Positions 1 to 6,756 of a stretch of DNA of 16,471 nucleotides are shown in pieces; the stretch's first letter is position 1, and the number at the start of each line of letters is the position of its first letter. The notes beneath the pieces were generated by a model. That model did not search any database, was not told where the DNA came from, and was given only the letters and a program-made list of their open reading frames with translations. The translations under genes were made by a program, and so were the position numbers. Location: positions 1 through 16,471 of the forward strand of contig JAISTL010000277.1 of the NCBI GenBank assembly GCA_031272615.1. Direction: 5' to 3'. This DNA is from Methylobacteriaceae bacterium (lineage in GTDB: Bacteria; Pseudomonadota; Alphaproteobacteria; Rhizobiales; Beijerinckiaceae).

Positions 1-2
1 CG

Positions 3-386
3 GATGTACTTTCCGCCCTCAAACAGGACGCATATGACCTCGTCGACACCATTGACGCGCTGTATCAATCCATGGACAATTCGTTGAGATTCCCGGCGGA
101 AACGCCGCCGGCGAAAAACGGCGCCGCCATACCCGCCCAATCCTCAGAGACCGCTCATATCCATGTGGAACGGGATTATCGGACTGTCGCGTGCCCGATG
201 AATTTCGTCAAGGTCAAGCTTGACCTCGACGGCATGGAAACCGGCCAGCGCCTCGCCGTGCTGCTGGCCGACGGCGAACCCATCGACAACGTGCCGCGTT
301 CTGTGGCAGCCGAAGGGCACAAGGTACTGGGACAGACCCGCGTCGGCGACATCTGGCGGGTTGTGATCGAAAAAGCGGCTGACTGA
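3..386 (+). CDS. C-terminal part of a protein ending in a TusA-like sulfurtransferase domain (5' end outside window)
   Basis: The frame is open from the first complete codon at base 3 with no start needed, so this is the last 127 residues of a longer protein. Residues about 1-25 are helical and acidic, a linker rich in Pro and Ala follows, and the last ~70 residues form a TusA/SirA-like domain. That domain has the CP motif (VACPMNFVKVKLDLDGM) and the typical GQRLAVLLADGEP strand pattern. TusA proteins relay persulfide sulfur through the Cys of this motif. I infer that the missing part may be a sulfite/nitrite reductase-type siroheme protein, because such reductases can carry a TusA domain at the C-terminus and the next gene makes siroheme precursor. 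The first methionine inside the frame (72) is not a convincing start, since the frame upstream of it is coding-like. The domain call is fairly sure; the identity of the full protein is a guess. Confidence 0.7.
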   Translation, partial: DVLSALKQDAYDLVDTIDALYQSMDNSLRFPAETPPAKNGAAIPAQSSETAHIHVERDYRTVACPMNFVKVKLDLDGMETGQRLAVLLADGEPIDNVPRSVAAEGHKVLGQTRVGDIWRVVIEKAAD

Positions 387-414
387 TATCCGCCCCGCTC
401 CCGGGAATCCCGCC

Positions 415-1194
415 ATGACTACTGTGGAACACCTGATTGAAGACATCGATCTCGGCCCGGATATCGGCCCCGGAGAGGTCTGGCTGGTTGGAGCGGGACC
501 GGGTGACCCGCGCTATCTCACCCTTGAGGCGTTCCATGCTCTCGCCCAAGCGGATGACATCGTGTACGACGCGCTGGTGGACCCGCGGACGCTGCGGCTT
601 GTTCCCCGCGCCGACAAACACTTCGTCGGCAAGCGGTGCGACAGGCACTCCATTGCCCAGGACGACATCAACACCCTGCTGATCACACTCGCCCGGGGAA
701 ACCGGCGGGTGGTGCGGCTCAAGGGCGGGGATCCGTTTCTCTTCGGGCGCGCCGCCGAAGAAGTGTCGGCCCTGCGTAATGCCGGAATACCTGTGCGGGT
801 GCTTCCCGGACTCACCTCGTCGCTCGCAGCTTTGACCCGCGCGGGAATCCCCCTCACACTGCGGGGAGTCAACGAGGCCCTCGTTCTGGTTACCGGCCAC
901 GTTGCCAACAACCACAGGCAAGCGGACTGGCGGGCTCTGGCCCGCATCGGGCAACCGCTCATCATCTATATGGGGTTGAAAAACATCCGCCATATCACCG
1001 ACGAACTGCTGGCGGGCGGACTGGCTCCGGAAACCGATGTAGCCGTCATCATGAGCGCCTCATGGCCCGGGGAGCGTGTGTTTATGACAACGCTGGAAAA
1101 AGCCTGCGAAGACAGCATTCGCGAGTGTTTCACGCCGCCCGCCATTCTGGCCGTCGGCAAAACCGTTGCTCTGCGCAACCGGTTTTCGGTGTAA
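415..1194 (+). CDS. cobA: Uroporphyrinogen-III C-methyltransferase (SUMT)
   Basis: This 259-residue enzyme transfers two methyl groups from S-adenosylmethionine to uroporphyrinogen III, giving precorrin-2, the precursor of siroheme and cobalamin. Family motifs are all present: VWLVGAGPGDPRYLT (residues ~22-36), YDALV, the GGDPF loop in RLKGGDPFLFGRAAEE, the VLPGLTSSLAAL segment with GIPLTLRG (the usual His of GIPLTHR is Leu here), and LVTGH. The length is that of a stand-alone SUMT, without the CysG oxidase/chelatase domain, so precorrin-2 must be oxidised and ferrochelated by other proteins. About 20 residues precede the first motif. The start is the first ATG, 28 bases after the upstream stop, and has only a weak ribosome binding site. 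It follows a TusA-domain gene on the same strand, so a shared transcript and a role in siroheme supply to a sulfite or nitrite reductase are likely. Confidence 0.93.
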   Translation: MTTVEHLIEDIDLGPDIGPGEVWLVGAGPGDPRYLTLEAFHALAQADDIVYDALVDPRTLRLVPRADKHFVGKRCDRHSIAQDDINTLLITLARGNRRVVRLKGGDPFLFGRAAEEVSALRNAGIPVRVLPGLTSSLAALTRAGIPLTLRGVNEALVLVTGHVANNHRQADWRALARIGQPLIIYMGLKNIRHITDELLAGGLAPETDVAVIMSASWPGERVFMTTLEKACEDSIRECFTPPAILAVGKTVALRNRFSV

Positions 1195-1259
1195 CCAAAA
1201 GCCGGAATTGGGTTGTTTCAGCTCGCCGCAGGATTTTCCATAATTTTTCAGAATTTGTA

Positions 1260-1288
1260 TTGACTTACAGTCCGTTTCGTCTTATAAA
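1260..1288 (+). promoter_or_regulatory. Sigma70-like promoter for the sulfur-compound ABC/PLP operon
   Basis: A -35 TTGACT (1260-1265), an exact 17-bp spacer and a -10 TATAAA (1283-1288) lie in an AT-rich stretch after cobA. This is the only strong promoter-like match I see upstream of the operon starting at 1548. Transcription would begin near 1295. Prediction from sequence only. Confidence 0.6.
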
Positions 1289-1289
1289 T

Positions 1290-1301
1290 CGAACAAGTTC
1301 G
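1290..1301. promoter_or_regulatory. 12-bp perfect palindrome over the predicted transcription start (operator-like)
   Basis: CGAACAAGTTCG reads the same on both strands and begins two bases after the predicted -10 element, covering the expected start site. A dimeric repressor bound here would block the promoter. It is followed by TTTTTT, but the hairpin could have only 4 bp with a 4-nt loop, so a terminator is unlikely. The cognate regulator is not visible in the window. Confidence 0.4.
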
Positions 1302-1547
1302 TTTTTTGAGCTTTGTGGCGATATTCCGGATGCAAATAGCGGGAAAATTACCGTGTTTCCGGAACATCTCTTCAATACGGCAAGTCTGAAAACAACAGGT
1401 GCCCTTGTCGAAAGCCTGCCTATCAGTTTGGAATATCATCGGTTTGTAAGATGAGAGAGTGTTTCGGCCCGAAAACATCTTCGAGTCTGCTAAAAAGAAC
1501 AACTCACATGAACATGCCCGGTTCATATCCCATTCAAGGAGGTTTTT
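1302..1547 (+). other. Long untranslated leader of the operon, no riboswitch family recognised
   Basis: About 250 bases separate the predicted start of transcription from the first gene. I see no convincing gene in it. A 7-bp stem is possible between TTCCGGA (1324-1330) and TCCGGAA (1358-1364), with a 27-base loop. I do not recognise a known riboswitch. It ends in a strong ribosome binding site (AAGGAGG, 1536-1542). Confidence 0.35.
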
Positions 1548-2561
1548 ATGCGCAAGTCGTTTGCGGTCATCGCCGCATCATTGTTCACCTGCCTGGCGTT
1601 TCAGCCGGTTCCAGCCACGGCGCAGCAGCTGCCTGAAGAAGTTAGGTTTGCCTGGGCCGGAGCGCCCCGGATTTGGGTTCTCGCGAAAGAAGACGGCTCT
1701 TTTGAGAAGGCTCTCGGCGTTCGCGTGAAATGGGTACAGTTCGGCAGCGGCGCCGATGTGCTGACATTATTCGCCGGCAAGGAAATCGATATCGCGCGCT
1801 TCGGCTCCAATCCGGCGATTTCCGGTTATGTGCAGGGGCTTCCCATCGAGCTGATCTCGGTGCCCGAGCTCATTGCCACCAGCGAGCAGCTCGCGGTGAA
1901 AGCCGAGATCAAGGAACTGAAGGATTTGGAAGGCAAGACCATCGCCTTCCCGCCGAACTCGACGGCTCAGTACGCCTTGGAAGCCTTGCTGGACAAAGGG
2001 CTTCTCGACCGTTCCAAAGTGAAACTCGTCGGTTTGAAACCGGCTGAAATCATTGCCGCGTGGAAACGCGGCGACATCGACGGCGCTTATGCCTGGGACC
2101 CCGCAAAAGCGGAAATCACATCTTCCGGCGGGCATGTCATTTTCTCCACCAAGGATCTCAAGCCCGACGGCATTCTGATTTACAACAATTACGTTGTTTC
2201 CAAAGAGTTTGCCTCCGCCTACCCCGATCTCGTCGCCAAGTTCCTCAAAGTCCACGAGGAAAAGGTGGCGCAGTACAAGAAAGACCCGGAAGCCGCGGTG
2301 AAAACCATCGCCAAATATCTGGATCAGTCCGAGGATTCGGTGCGCGGCACCCTGGCGGGGCTGGAGTATCCGTCCATCGCGGAACTGCTCTCCAAAGACT
2401 ATCTGGGCGACGGCTCCGATCCGGACAATACCGGAATTGCCCTAGCTGAAAAGAAGACAGCGGAATTCCTCGTCAAGGCCGGGCAGTTGCAGGCCGAAAA
2501 GGTGCCGGCCGGATTCGGCGCCTTCAACAACCCGGCTTATCTGAAAGAAGCTCAAAAATAA
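1548..2561 (+). CDS. Periplasmic substrate-binding protein of a taurine/sulfonate-type ABC importer
   Basis: This 337-residue protein starts with a Sec signal peptide (basic MRK, hydrophobic core, predicted cleavage after Ala25 in PATAQQ). The mature part resembles TauA/SsuA-type binding proteins. Shared features include the early WVQFGSGADVLTLFAGKEID segment (TauA has a comparable DWRKFDSGASIV), the FGSNPAISGYVQGLPIE block, the DLEGKTIAFPPNSTAQYALEA block, and AEIIAAWKRGDIDGAYAW, which is nearly the TauA wording. It captures a small ligand in the periplasm and hands it to the permease. The start is certain: AAGGAGG lies 5 bases before the ATG. The permease gene begins 15 bases after its stop. 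The ligand cannot be read from sequence. Taurine-type sulfonates are typical of the family, but the two PLP enzymes downstream suggest a sulfur-containing amino acid such as cysteate or D-cysteine. Confidence 0.88.
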   Translation: MRKSFAVIAASLFTCLAFQPVPATAQQLPEEVRFAWAGAPRIWVLAKEDGSFEKALGVRVKWVQFGSGADVLTLFAGKEIDIARFGSNPAISGYVQGLPIELISVPELIATSEQLAVKAEIKELKDLEGKTIAFPPNSTAQYALEALLDKGLLDRSKVKLVGLKPAEIIAAWKRGDIDGAYAWDPAKAEITSSGGHVIFSTKDLKPDGILIYNNYVVSKEFASAYPDLVAKFLKVHEEKVAQYKKDPEAAVKTIAKYLDQSEDSVRGTLAGLEYPSIAELLSKDYLGDGSDPDNTGIALAEKKTAEFLVKAGQLQAEKVPAGFGAFNNPAYLKEAQK

Positions 2562-2576
2562 ACGGATGGTGTTGCC

Positions 2577-3350
2577 ATGACGATTTGGCGGCGATCAGCA
2601 ATCAGCATTCTGTCTGTCGTCAGCGTGCTGGCATTGTGGCAGCTTGCCGGCACGTTGCGATGGGTGGACCCGCTGCTGTTGCCCGCGCCGAGCGAGGTGC
2701 TGCAAACGGCGGTTTTCCTCGCCGCCAACGGCTATCAGCAAGTACCGTTGTGGCAACACATCTTTGTCAGTGTCGCGCGGGCGCTGGCGGCATTTTTCGT
2801 CGCGGTGCTGGTGGGCATTCCACTGGGATTGCTGATGGGGCTCAACGCCTCGCTGGACGCGGCGTTGGACCCTTTCATCCAGTTCCTGCGCCCTCTGCCG
2901 AAAATCGCCTTGATTCCCCTCACCGTGGTGTGGTTCGGCATCGGCGAGACATCAAAGTTCTTTCTCATATTCATCGCCTGTTTTCTGAGCGTGGTTGTCG
3001 GCGCTTCGGCGGCGGTGCTCAACGTCCAGCGGGACCGCATCCGCGCGGCGAAACTGCTGGGCGCCGACCGCTGGCAGATTTTCCGTTTTGTGATTATCCC
3101 CCATACCCTGCCGGAACTGTTCACCAGCGTGCGCCTTTCCATCGGCATCGGCTGGACGGCGCTGATCGCGGCGGAACTGGTGGCCGCCACCGCGGGCCTC
3201 GGCTGGATGGTGTTGAACGCGGGCAATTACCTGCGCACGGATATCGTTATCCTCGGTATCCTCCTGTTGGGCATCATCGGCTATGCTCTGGACCTGATGC
3301 TGGTTCTCGCCCAAAAGCATTTTGTACCCTGGGCGGGGAAAGACGCGTAA
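2577..3350 (+). CDS. ABC transporter permease, TauC/SsuC type
   Basis: This 257-residue inner-membrane protein belongs to the binding-protein-dependent transport permease family. Hydrophobic segments lie at about residues 9-25, 65-90, 105-122, 126-150, 187-208 and 222-246. The cytoplasmic EAA coupling loop that contacts the ATPase spans about 156-190 (RAAKLLGADRWQIFRFVIIP, followed by LPELFTSVRLSIG), matching TauC/SsuC in wording and place. The PLPKIALIPL segment before it is also typical. It forms the translocation path, probably as a homodimer. The start ATG is the one that leaves 15 bases after the binding-protein stop. The ribosome binding site is weak (GGATGG), so translation may depend on the upstream gene. 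Specificity follows that of the binding protein and is unknown. Confidence 0.9.
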   Translation: MTIWRRSAISILSVVSVLALWQLAGTLRWVDPLLLPAPSEVLQTAVFLAANGYQQVPLWQHIFVSVARALAAFFVAVLVGIPLGLLMGLNASLDAALDPFIQFLRPLPKIALIPLTVVWFGIGETSKFFLIFIACFLSVVVGASAAVLNVQRDRIRAAKLLGADRWQIFRFVIIPHTLPELFTSVRLSIGIGWTALIAAELVAATAGLGWMVLNAGNYLRTDIVILGILLLGIIGYALDLMLVLAQKHFVPWAGKDA

Positions 3351-3351
3351 C

Positions 3352-4185
3352 ATGTCCGGTGAAGCCCGTGTAACAATCCGGCTCGAAGGCGTCGACAAAT
3401 TCTTCGGCGGGAAAACCGCCGGCGGGGCAAACGGCGGCACTTTGGCATTGAAGGATATTTCCCTCGAATTGACCGAGGGCGAGTTCGTCTGCCTGCTGGG
3501 GCCGTCGGGATGCGGAAAATCGACTATTCTCAATCTCATCGCCGGGTTCGACCGGCCGACTTCAGGAGAAGTGCTGGTCAACGGCACGGCGGTGGAAAAA
3601 CCGACGCCGGAACGCGGCATGGTGTTTCAGCAGCCGACGCTTTTCCCCTGGCTGACGGTCATCGACAATGTGACCTTCGGCCCGCGTATGCTGGGCGTCG
3701 CCCGCTGCGATTACCTGCCGCCGGCGCGAAAATATCTCCGCAACATGGGCTTGGAAGGGTTTGAAAACCACTATCCGTGGCAACTCTCAGGCGGCATGTG
3801 CCAACGGGTGGCGCTGGCCCGCGCCTGGATTTCCAGCCCCGGGATTCTGTTGATGGATGAACCCTTCGGCGCGCTCGACGCCCAAACACGCCTGATGATG
3901 CAGGAACTGCTGGTGAATATCTGGGAATCGGCGCGCACCACCATCCTTTTTGTGACCCATGACGTTGATGAAGCCCTGTACCTGGCAGACCGGGTGCTGG
4001 TGATGTCGGCAAGGCCCGGCAGAATCGTCAGAAACTTCACCGTTCCGGGGAATCGTCCGCGGGATATCGAGAATCTGGCAAGTGACCCCAGTATGATGGA
4101 AATCCGCCGCGACGTTTTGCGCTGCGTGCGTGATGAAGTCAGAAAATCCATGGAGCATTCCACACATGACTCCGTTTCGGTTTGA
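3352..4185 (+). CDS. ABC transporter ATPase, TauB/SsuB type
   Basis: This 277-residue ATPase powers the importer. In order it has Walker A GPSGCGKST (residues 50-58), Q-loop FQQP (92-95) followed by LFPWLTV, signature LSGGM (145-149) with CQRVALARAW, Walker B ILLMDEP (165-171), the D-loop GALD, and the switch His203 in FVTHDVDEA. This is the nitrate/sulfonate/taurine subgroup. Residues about 20-30 hold a Gly-rich insertion (GGKTAGGANGG) before the first strand that is longer than usual. I start at the ATG one base after the permease stop; a start 30 bases upstream would overlap the permease and lacks a better ribosome site. The C-terminal 20 bases overlap the next gene, so the two are probably translationally coupled. 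Confidence 0.92.
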   Translation: MSGEARVTIRLEGVDKFFGGKTAGGANGGTLALKDISLELTEGEFVCLLGPSGCGKSTILNLIAGFDRPTSGEVLVNGTAVEKPTPERGMVFQQPTLFPWLTVIDNVTFGPRMLGVARCDYLPPARKYLRNMGLEGFENHYPWQLSGGMCQRVALARAWISSPGILLMDEPFGALDAQTRLMMQELLVNIWESARTTILFVTHDVDEALYLADRVLVMSARPGRIVRNFTVPGNRPRDIENLASDPSMMEIRRDVLRCVRDEVRKSMEHSTHDSVSV

Positions 4186-5638
4186 TTATTACGCCGCTCT
4201 GCACGCCGCCGCGCCGCGGATTCTCGAAGACGCGCGCAAGGAAGCCGCCGCGTTGAACATCCCCGACGAATGGCGCGGGCGATTCGGAGTTTCCGGAAGC
4301 AATTCCAGCGCTCCGGGCACCCTGCGCAAGGAGGTCGTGAACGCCATTGTCGCCGCCTCGTCGGATTATCACCCGCTGGTCAGGATCGGCGACGAAATCC
4401 GCAGGATAGTCAAATCAGTCTACGGCGATGACTTCGACGCCGTGACCATCAACAGCGCCGAGGCGGCTCTCGCGCTTTCCTACGCCGCACTGCTTGCCCC
4501 CTCGCAAATCGGAACGGGAGACCCGGGCCGGGCCGTGGTGGTTGTTCCCTGGGAGCGGCACATCGAACACCATGGCAGTTACGGCAGGCCGGTTCCGGGG
4601 CTCTACAAGGATCTGTTTGCCGATCGCGGCGCAAGTACCGGAGAATTCGGATTGCTCGGGCGGCGTATTCCTTTTGTTGACCTTGCGCTCACCAGGCTTG
4701 CCGGCGCCCGATATGAGATTCACGGCGTCAAGTCGTATGCCGCGCCGCTGCTGCTGCATGTGGACGCCGATGCCTCCGGCGCGGTTCTTGAAGCACAGGC
4801 CCGCCGGCACGCGGCAAATCTGGCGGGGTTTGTCTCTCTGGGCTATGACACGCCGGGGTTCGGCCACCCCGAAAAAGACCCCGACGGCGCCTCGAAACTC
4901 CACAAGCAATACGGCCGGCTGGCGGCGGAATTCGGTGTGCCCTACATCGCCGACAATGCGTGGGGAACGCCCTTCCTCGGCACGGACCCCCGGCCGATCA
5001 ACGCCGATGTCATTCTCTACAGCATGGACAAGGTGGCAGGCGGACCGACGGCGGGTCTCATCATCGGCAAAGAGGTGTCGCTCATCAACATCCGCCGCGC
5101 TTTGGGCGTACATGGAGAGCGTTTCGGAACGGTTTCCTCCCACGGCAAGGGTTCGCATGCCGCATTTGACCCGGGCAAAGAGGCTTTACACGGCACTCTG
5201 GCCGCTCTCAGGCTGTTGCGGGATGAACCGCGGCGATTCCTCCAACCCGTCGATATCACTTGGCAAATCGTCGAAGATGAGTATTCCCGTGTCAAAGGAA
5301 AACTGAAACCGGGAATCGTCATCAACAAAACCGTCAATTCCGGCGGCGCGGAAATCAATTATCAGGACACTTGGGACAACGGCGGGTTCGGCATTCCCGT
5401 CTTCACCCATGAAGACCGCATCGCCCGCACCAACATTTACAACAATATTCTTGCCGACATCGGAATCGTGCCCAACATCTCCGATGACGCCAACATCCTG
5501 ATCAATCCGGGCGCCGGAACGTTCGACAACAACGGCACAGTCGTCGAAGAGCGGCTGCGCCTTGCTGTCCGGGCGTCTTTTCTCGCCCTGGTTGTATTGC
5601 AGAACTGGAGTGATAAAATCGTTGCCGGAAAACGGTGA
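4166..5638 (+). CDS. Fold-type-I PLP-dependent enzyme of unassigned function, SelA-like active-site motif
   Basis: I do not recognise a named family for this 490-residue protein. It is clearly a fold-type-I (aminotransferase-like) PLP enzyme. Asp263 in YIADNAWGTPF is the expected partner of the pyridine nitrogen, and Lys289 in YSMDKVAGGPTAG is the expected Schiff-base lysine. The DK..GGP..G wording resembles selenocysteine synthase SelA (GDKLLGGPQAG). The N-terminal third is conserved-looking (GVSGSNSSAPGTLRKE near 41-56, TINSAEAAL near 94), as is a C-terminal glycine-rich part (GGFGIP, DANILINPGAGTFDNNG). It starts inside the ATPase gene (20-bp overlap, GGAG 10 bases upstream), so it belongs to the same operon. 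The next gene is another PLP enzyme acting on sulfur amino acids. Possible roles are racemase, beta-lyase, aminotransferase or decarboxylase for the imported compound. No signal peptide is seen, so it is cytoplasmic. Confidence 0.8.
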   Translation: MTPFRFDYYAALHAAAPRILEDARKEAAALNIPDEWRGRFGVSGSNSSAPGTLRKEVVNAIVAASSDYHPLVRIGDEIRRIVKSVYGDDFDAVTINSAEAALALSYAALLAPSQIGTGDPGRAVVVVPWERHIEHHGSYGRPVPGLYKDLFADRGASTGEFGLLGRRIPFVDLALTRLAGARYEIHGVKSYAAPLLLHVDADASGAVLEAQARRHAANLAGFVSLGYDTPGFGHPEKDPDGASKLHKQYGRLAAEFGVPYIADNAWGTPFLGTDPRPINADVILYSMDKVAGGPTAGLIIGKEVSLINIRRALGVHGERFGTVSSHGKGSHAAFDPGKEALHGTLAALRLLRDEPRRFLQPVDITWQIVEDEYSRVKGKLKPGIVINKTVNSGGAEINYQDTWDNGGFGIPVFTHEDRIARTNIYNNILADIGIVPNISDDANILINPGAGTFDNNGTVVEERLRLAVRASFLALVVLQNWSDKIVAGKR

Positions 5639-5682
5639 ACGACCGAACAATCTGTTTTTCTTCGCCAATTACAGGAGCCGTC

Positions 5683-6696
5683 ATGAATCTCGCGAAACTT
5701 CCCAGAAGAAACTATGTCACCGCGCCCACGCGTATCGACTATGCCGCCAACCTGACCAAGCTGCTTGGCGGGCCGGAGATTTATATCAAACGCGACGATG
5801 AACTGCCGGGCGCCGGGGGCGGCAACAAAACCCGAAAGCTGGATTTCGTCATCGCCGATGCCCTGCTGAAAGGCGCCGACGCGTTGGTCACCTGCGGCGC
5901 CGTGCAATCCAATCATTGCCGGTTGACGCTGGCCTGGGCGCGACGCGAAAAACTCCAATGCCATTTCGTGCTGGAAGAGCGCGTCCCCGGCAGTTATCAC
6001 GAGGAGGCGTCTGGCAACAATTTCCTCTATCAGTTGCTGGGCGTCGACTCCATCAAGGTCGTCGAAGGCGGCTCGGATGTGGATGCCGCGATGTACGAAG
6101 TTGCCGAACGGTTGAAAGCCGCAGGCAAGAAACCGTACATCATTCCCGGCGGCGCCTCCAATGCCGTCGGCGCCTCGGGGTATGTCGTCTTTGCGGAAGA
6201 ACTGCTGCGGCAGAGCTTCGAGCTTCAACTCAGCTTTGACCACATCGTCGTACCTTCGGGCAGCGCCGGCACCCACGCCGGAACTCTTACAGGCATCATC
6301 GGCGCCAACGCCGGAATACCGGTGCACGGCATCACGGTGTCGCGTCCAAGGGATGTCCAGGAAGAGAAGGTGTATCAGCTTGCGCAGGAGACAGCCGAAC
6401 TCCTCGGCGTAAAGGGCGGCATCCCCCGCGAGGCGGTCCGGTGTTACGACGACTATTATCAGCCCGGTTATTCCCGCGTCAATGACGGCATGCTGGAAGC
6501 CGTCACGCTGTTCGCGCGCGAGGAGGGCATTCTGCTGGACCCGGTTTATACCGGCAAACAGGCGGCGGGGTTCATCGACCTCATCCGCAAAGGCGTTTTC
6601 AAAAAGGGCGAAAAGGTACTCTTCGCGCATACCGGCGGCGCTCCCGCTCTCTACATGTACCTTGAACCTTTCCGCGAATGGTTCAAAAAGATCTGA
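5683..6696 (+). CDS. D-cysteine desulfhydrase / L-cysteate sulfo-lyase family enzyme
   Basis: This 337-residue fold-type-II PLP enzyme belongs to the family of ACC deaminase, D-cysteine desulfhydrase (DcyD) and L-cysteate sulfo-lyase (CuyA). These enzymes eliminate sulfide or sulfite from a cysteine-like substrate, leaving pyruvate and ammonia. Visible marks are IKRDDE (35-40), GGNKTRKLDF with the Schiff-base Lys49, AVQSNHCR (73-80), the phosphate-binding loop SGSAGTHAG (192-200), EGILLDPVYTGK (281-292) and HTGGAPALY near the end. The length is normal. A ribosome site CAGGAG lies 6 bases before the chosen ATG, 44 bases after the upstream stop. Motifs alone do not separate D-cysteine from L-cysteate as substrate. 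The sulfonate-type importer and the nearby siroheme gene favour cysteate-like substrates, weakly. It is the last gene of the operon. Confidence 0.88.
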   Translation: MNLAKLPRRNYVTAPTRIDYAANLTKLLGGPEIYIKRDDELPGAGGGNKTRKLDFVIADALLKGADALVTCGAVQSNHCRLTLAWARREKLQCHFVLEERVPGSYHEEASGNNFLYQLLGVDSIKVVEGGSDVDAAMYEVAERLKAAGKKPYIIPGGASNAVGASGYVVFAEELLRQSFELQLSFDHIVVPSGSAGTHAGTLTGIIGANAGIPVHGITVSRPRDVQEEKVYQLAQETAELLGVKGGIPREAVRCYDDYYQPGYSRVNDGMLEAVTLFAREEGILLDPVYTGKQAAGFIDLIRKGVFKKGEKVLFAHTGGAPALYMYLEPFREWFKKI

Positions 6697-6719
6697 AGCG
6701 GAAACCGGGAATTGTCCGG

Positions 6720-6751
6720 GGCGGAGAGTGCTGGACGCAGTCTTCTCCGCC
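6720..6751. terminator. Inverted repeat between convergent genes, possible weak terminator
   Basis: GGCGGAGA (6720-6727) and TCTCCGCC (6744-6751) can form an 8-bp stem with a 16-base loop in the short gap between the desulfhydrase-family gene and the convergent nitroreductase gene. There is no T-run on either strand, so it is not a classical intrinsic terminator. It may instead protect 3' ends. Confidence 0.3.
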
Positions 6752-6756
6752 GGCAG

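Noticed and set aside
1290..1301. CGAACAAGTTCG as a LexA (SOS) box
   Set aside because: Alphaproteobacterial LexA sites are GTTC-N7-GTTC direct repeats, and the Bacillus type needs four bases between the half sites; this palindrome has two.
1289..1306. Hairpin plus T-run as an early intrinsic terminator of the operon
   Set aside because: The stem would have only 4 bp with a 4-nt loop, too weak for termination; an operator is the better reading.
5437..6630. 397-codon open frame on the minus strand opposite the PLP genes
   Set aside because: It lies antisense to two well-supported enzymes, has no ribosome site or recognisable domain, and reflects the lack of minus-strand stops in GC-rich coding DNA.
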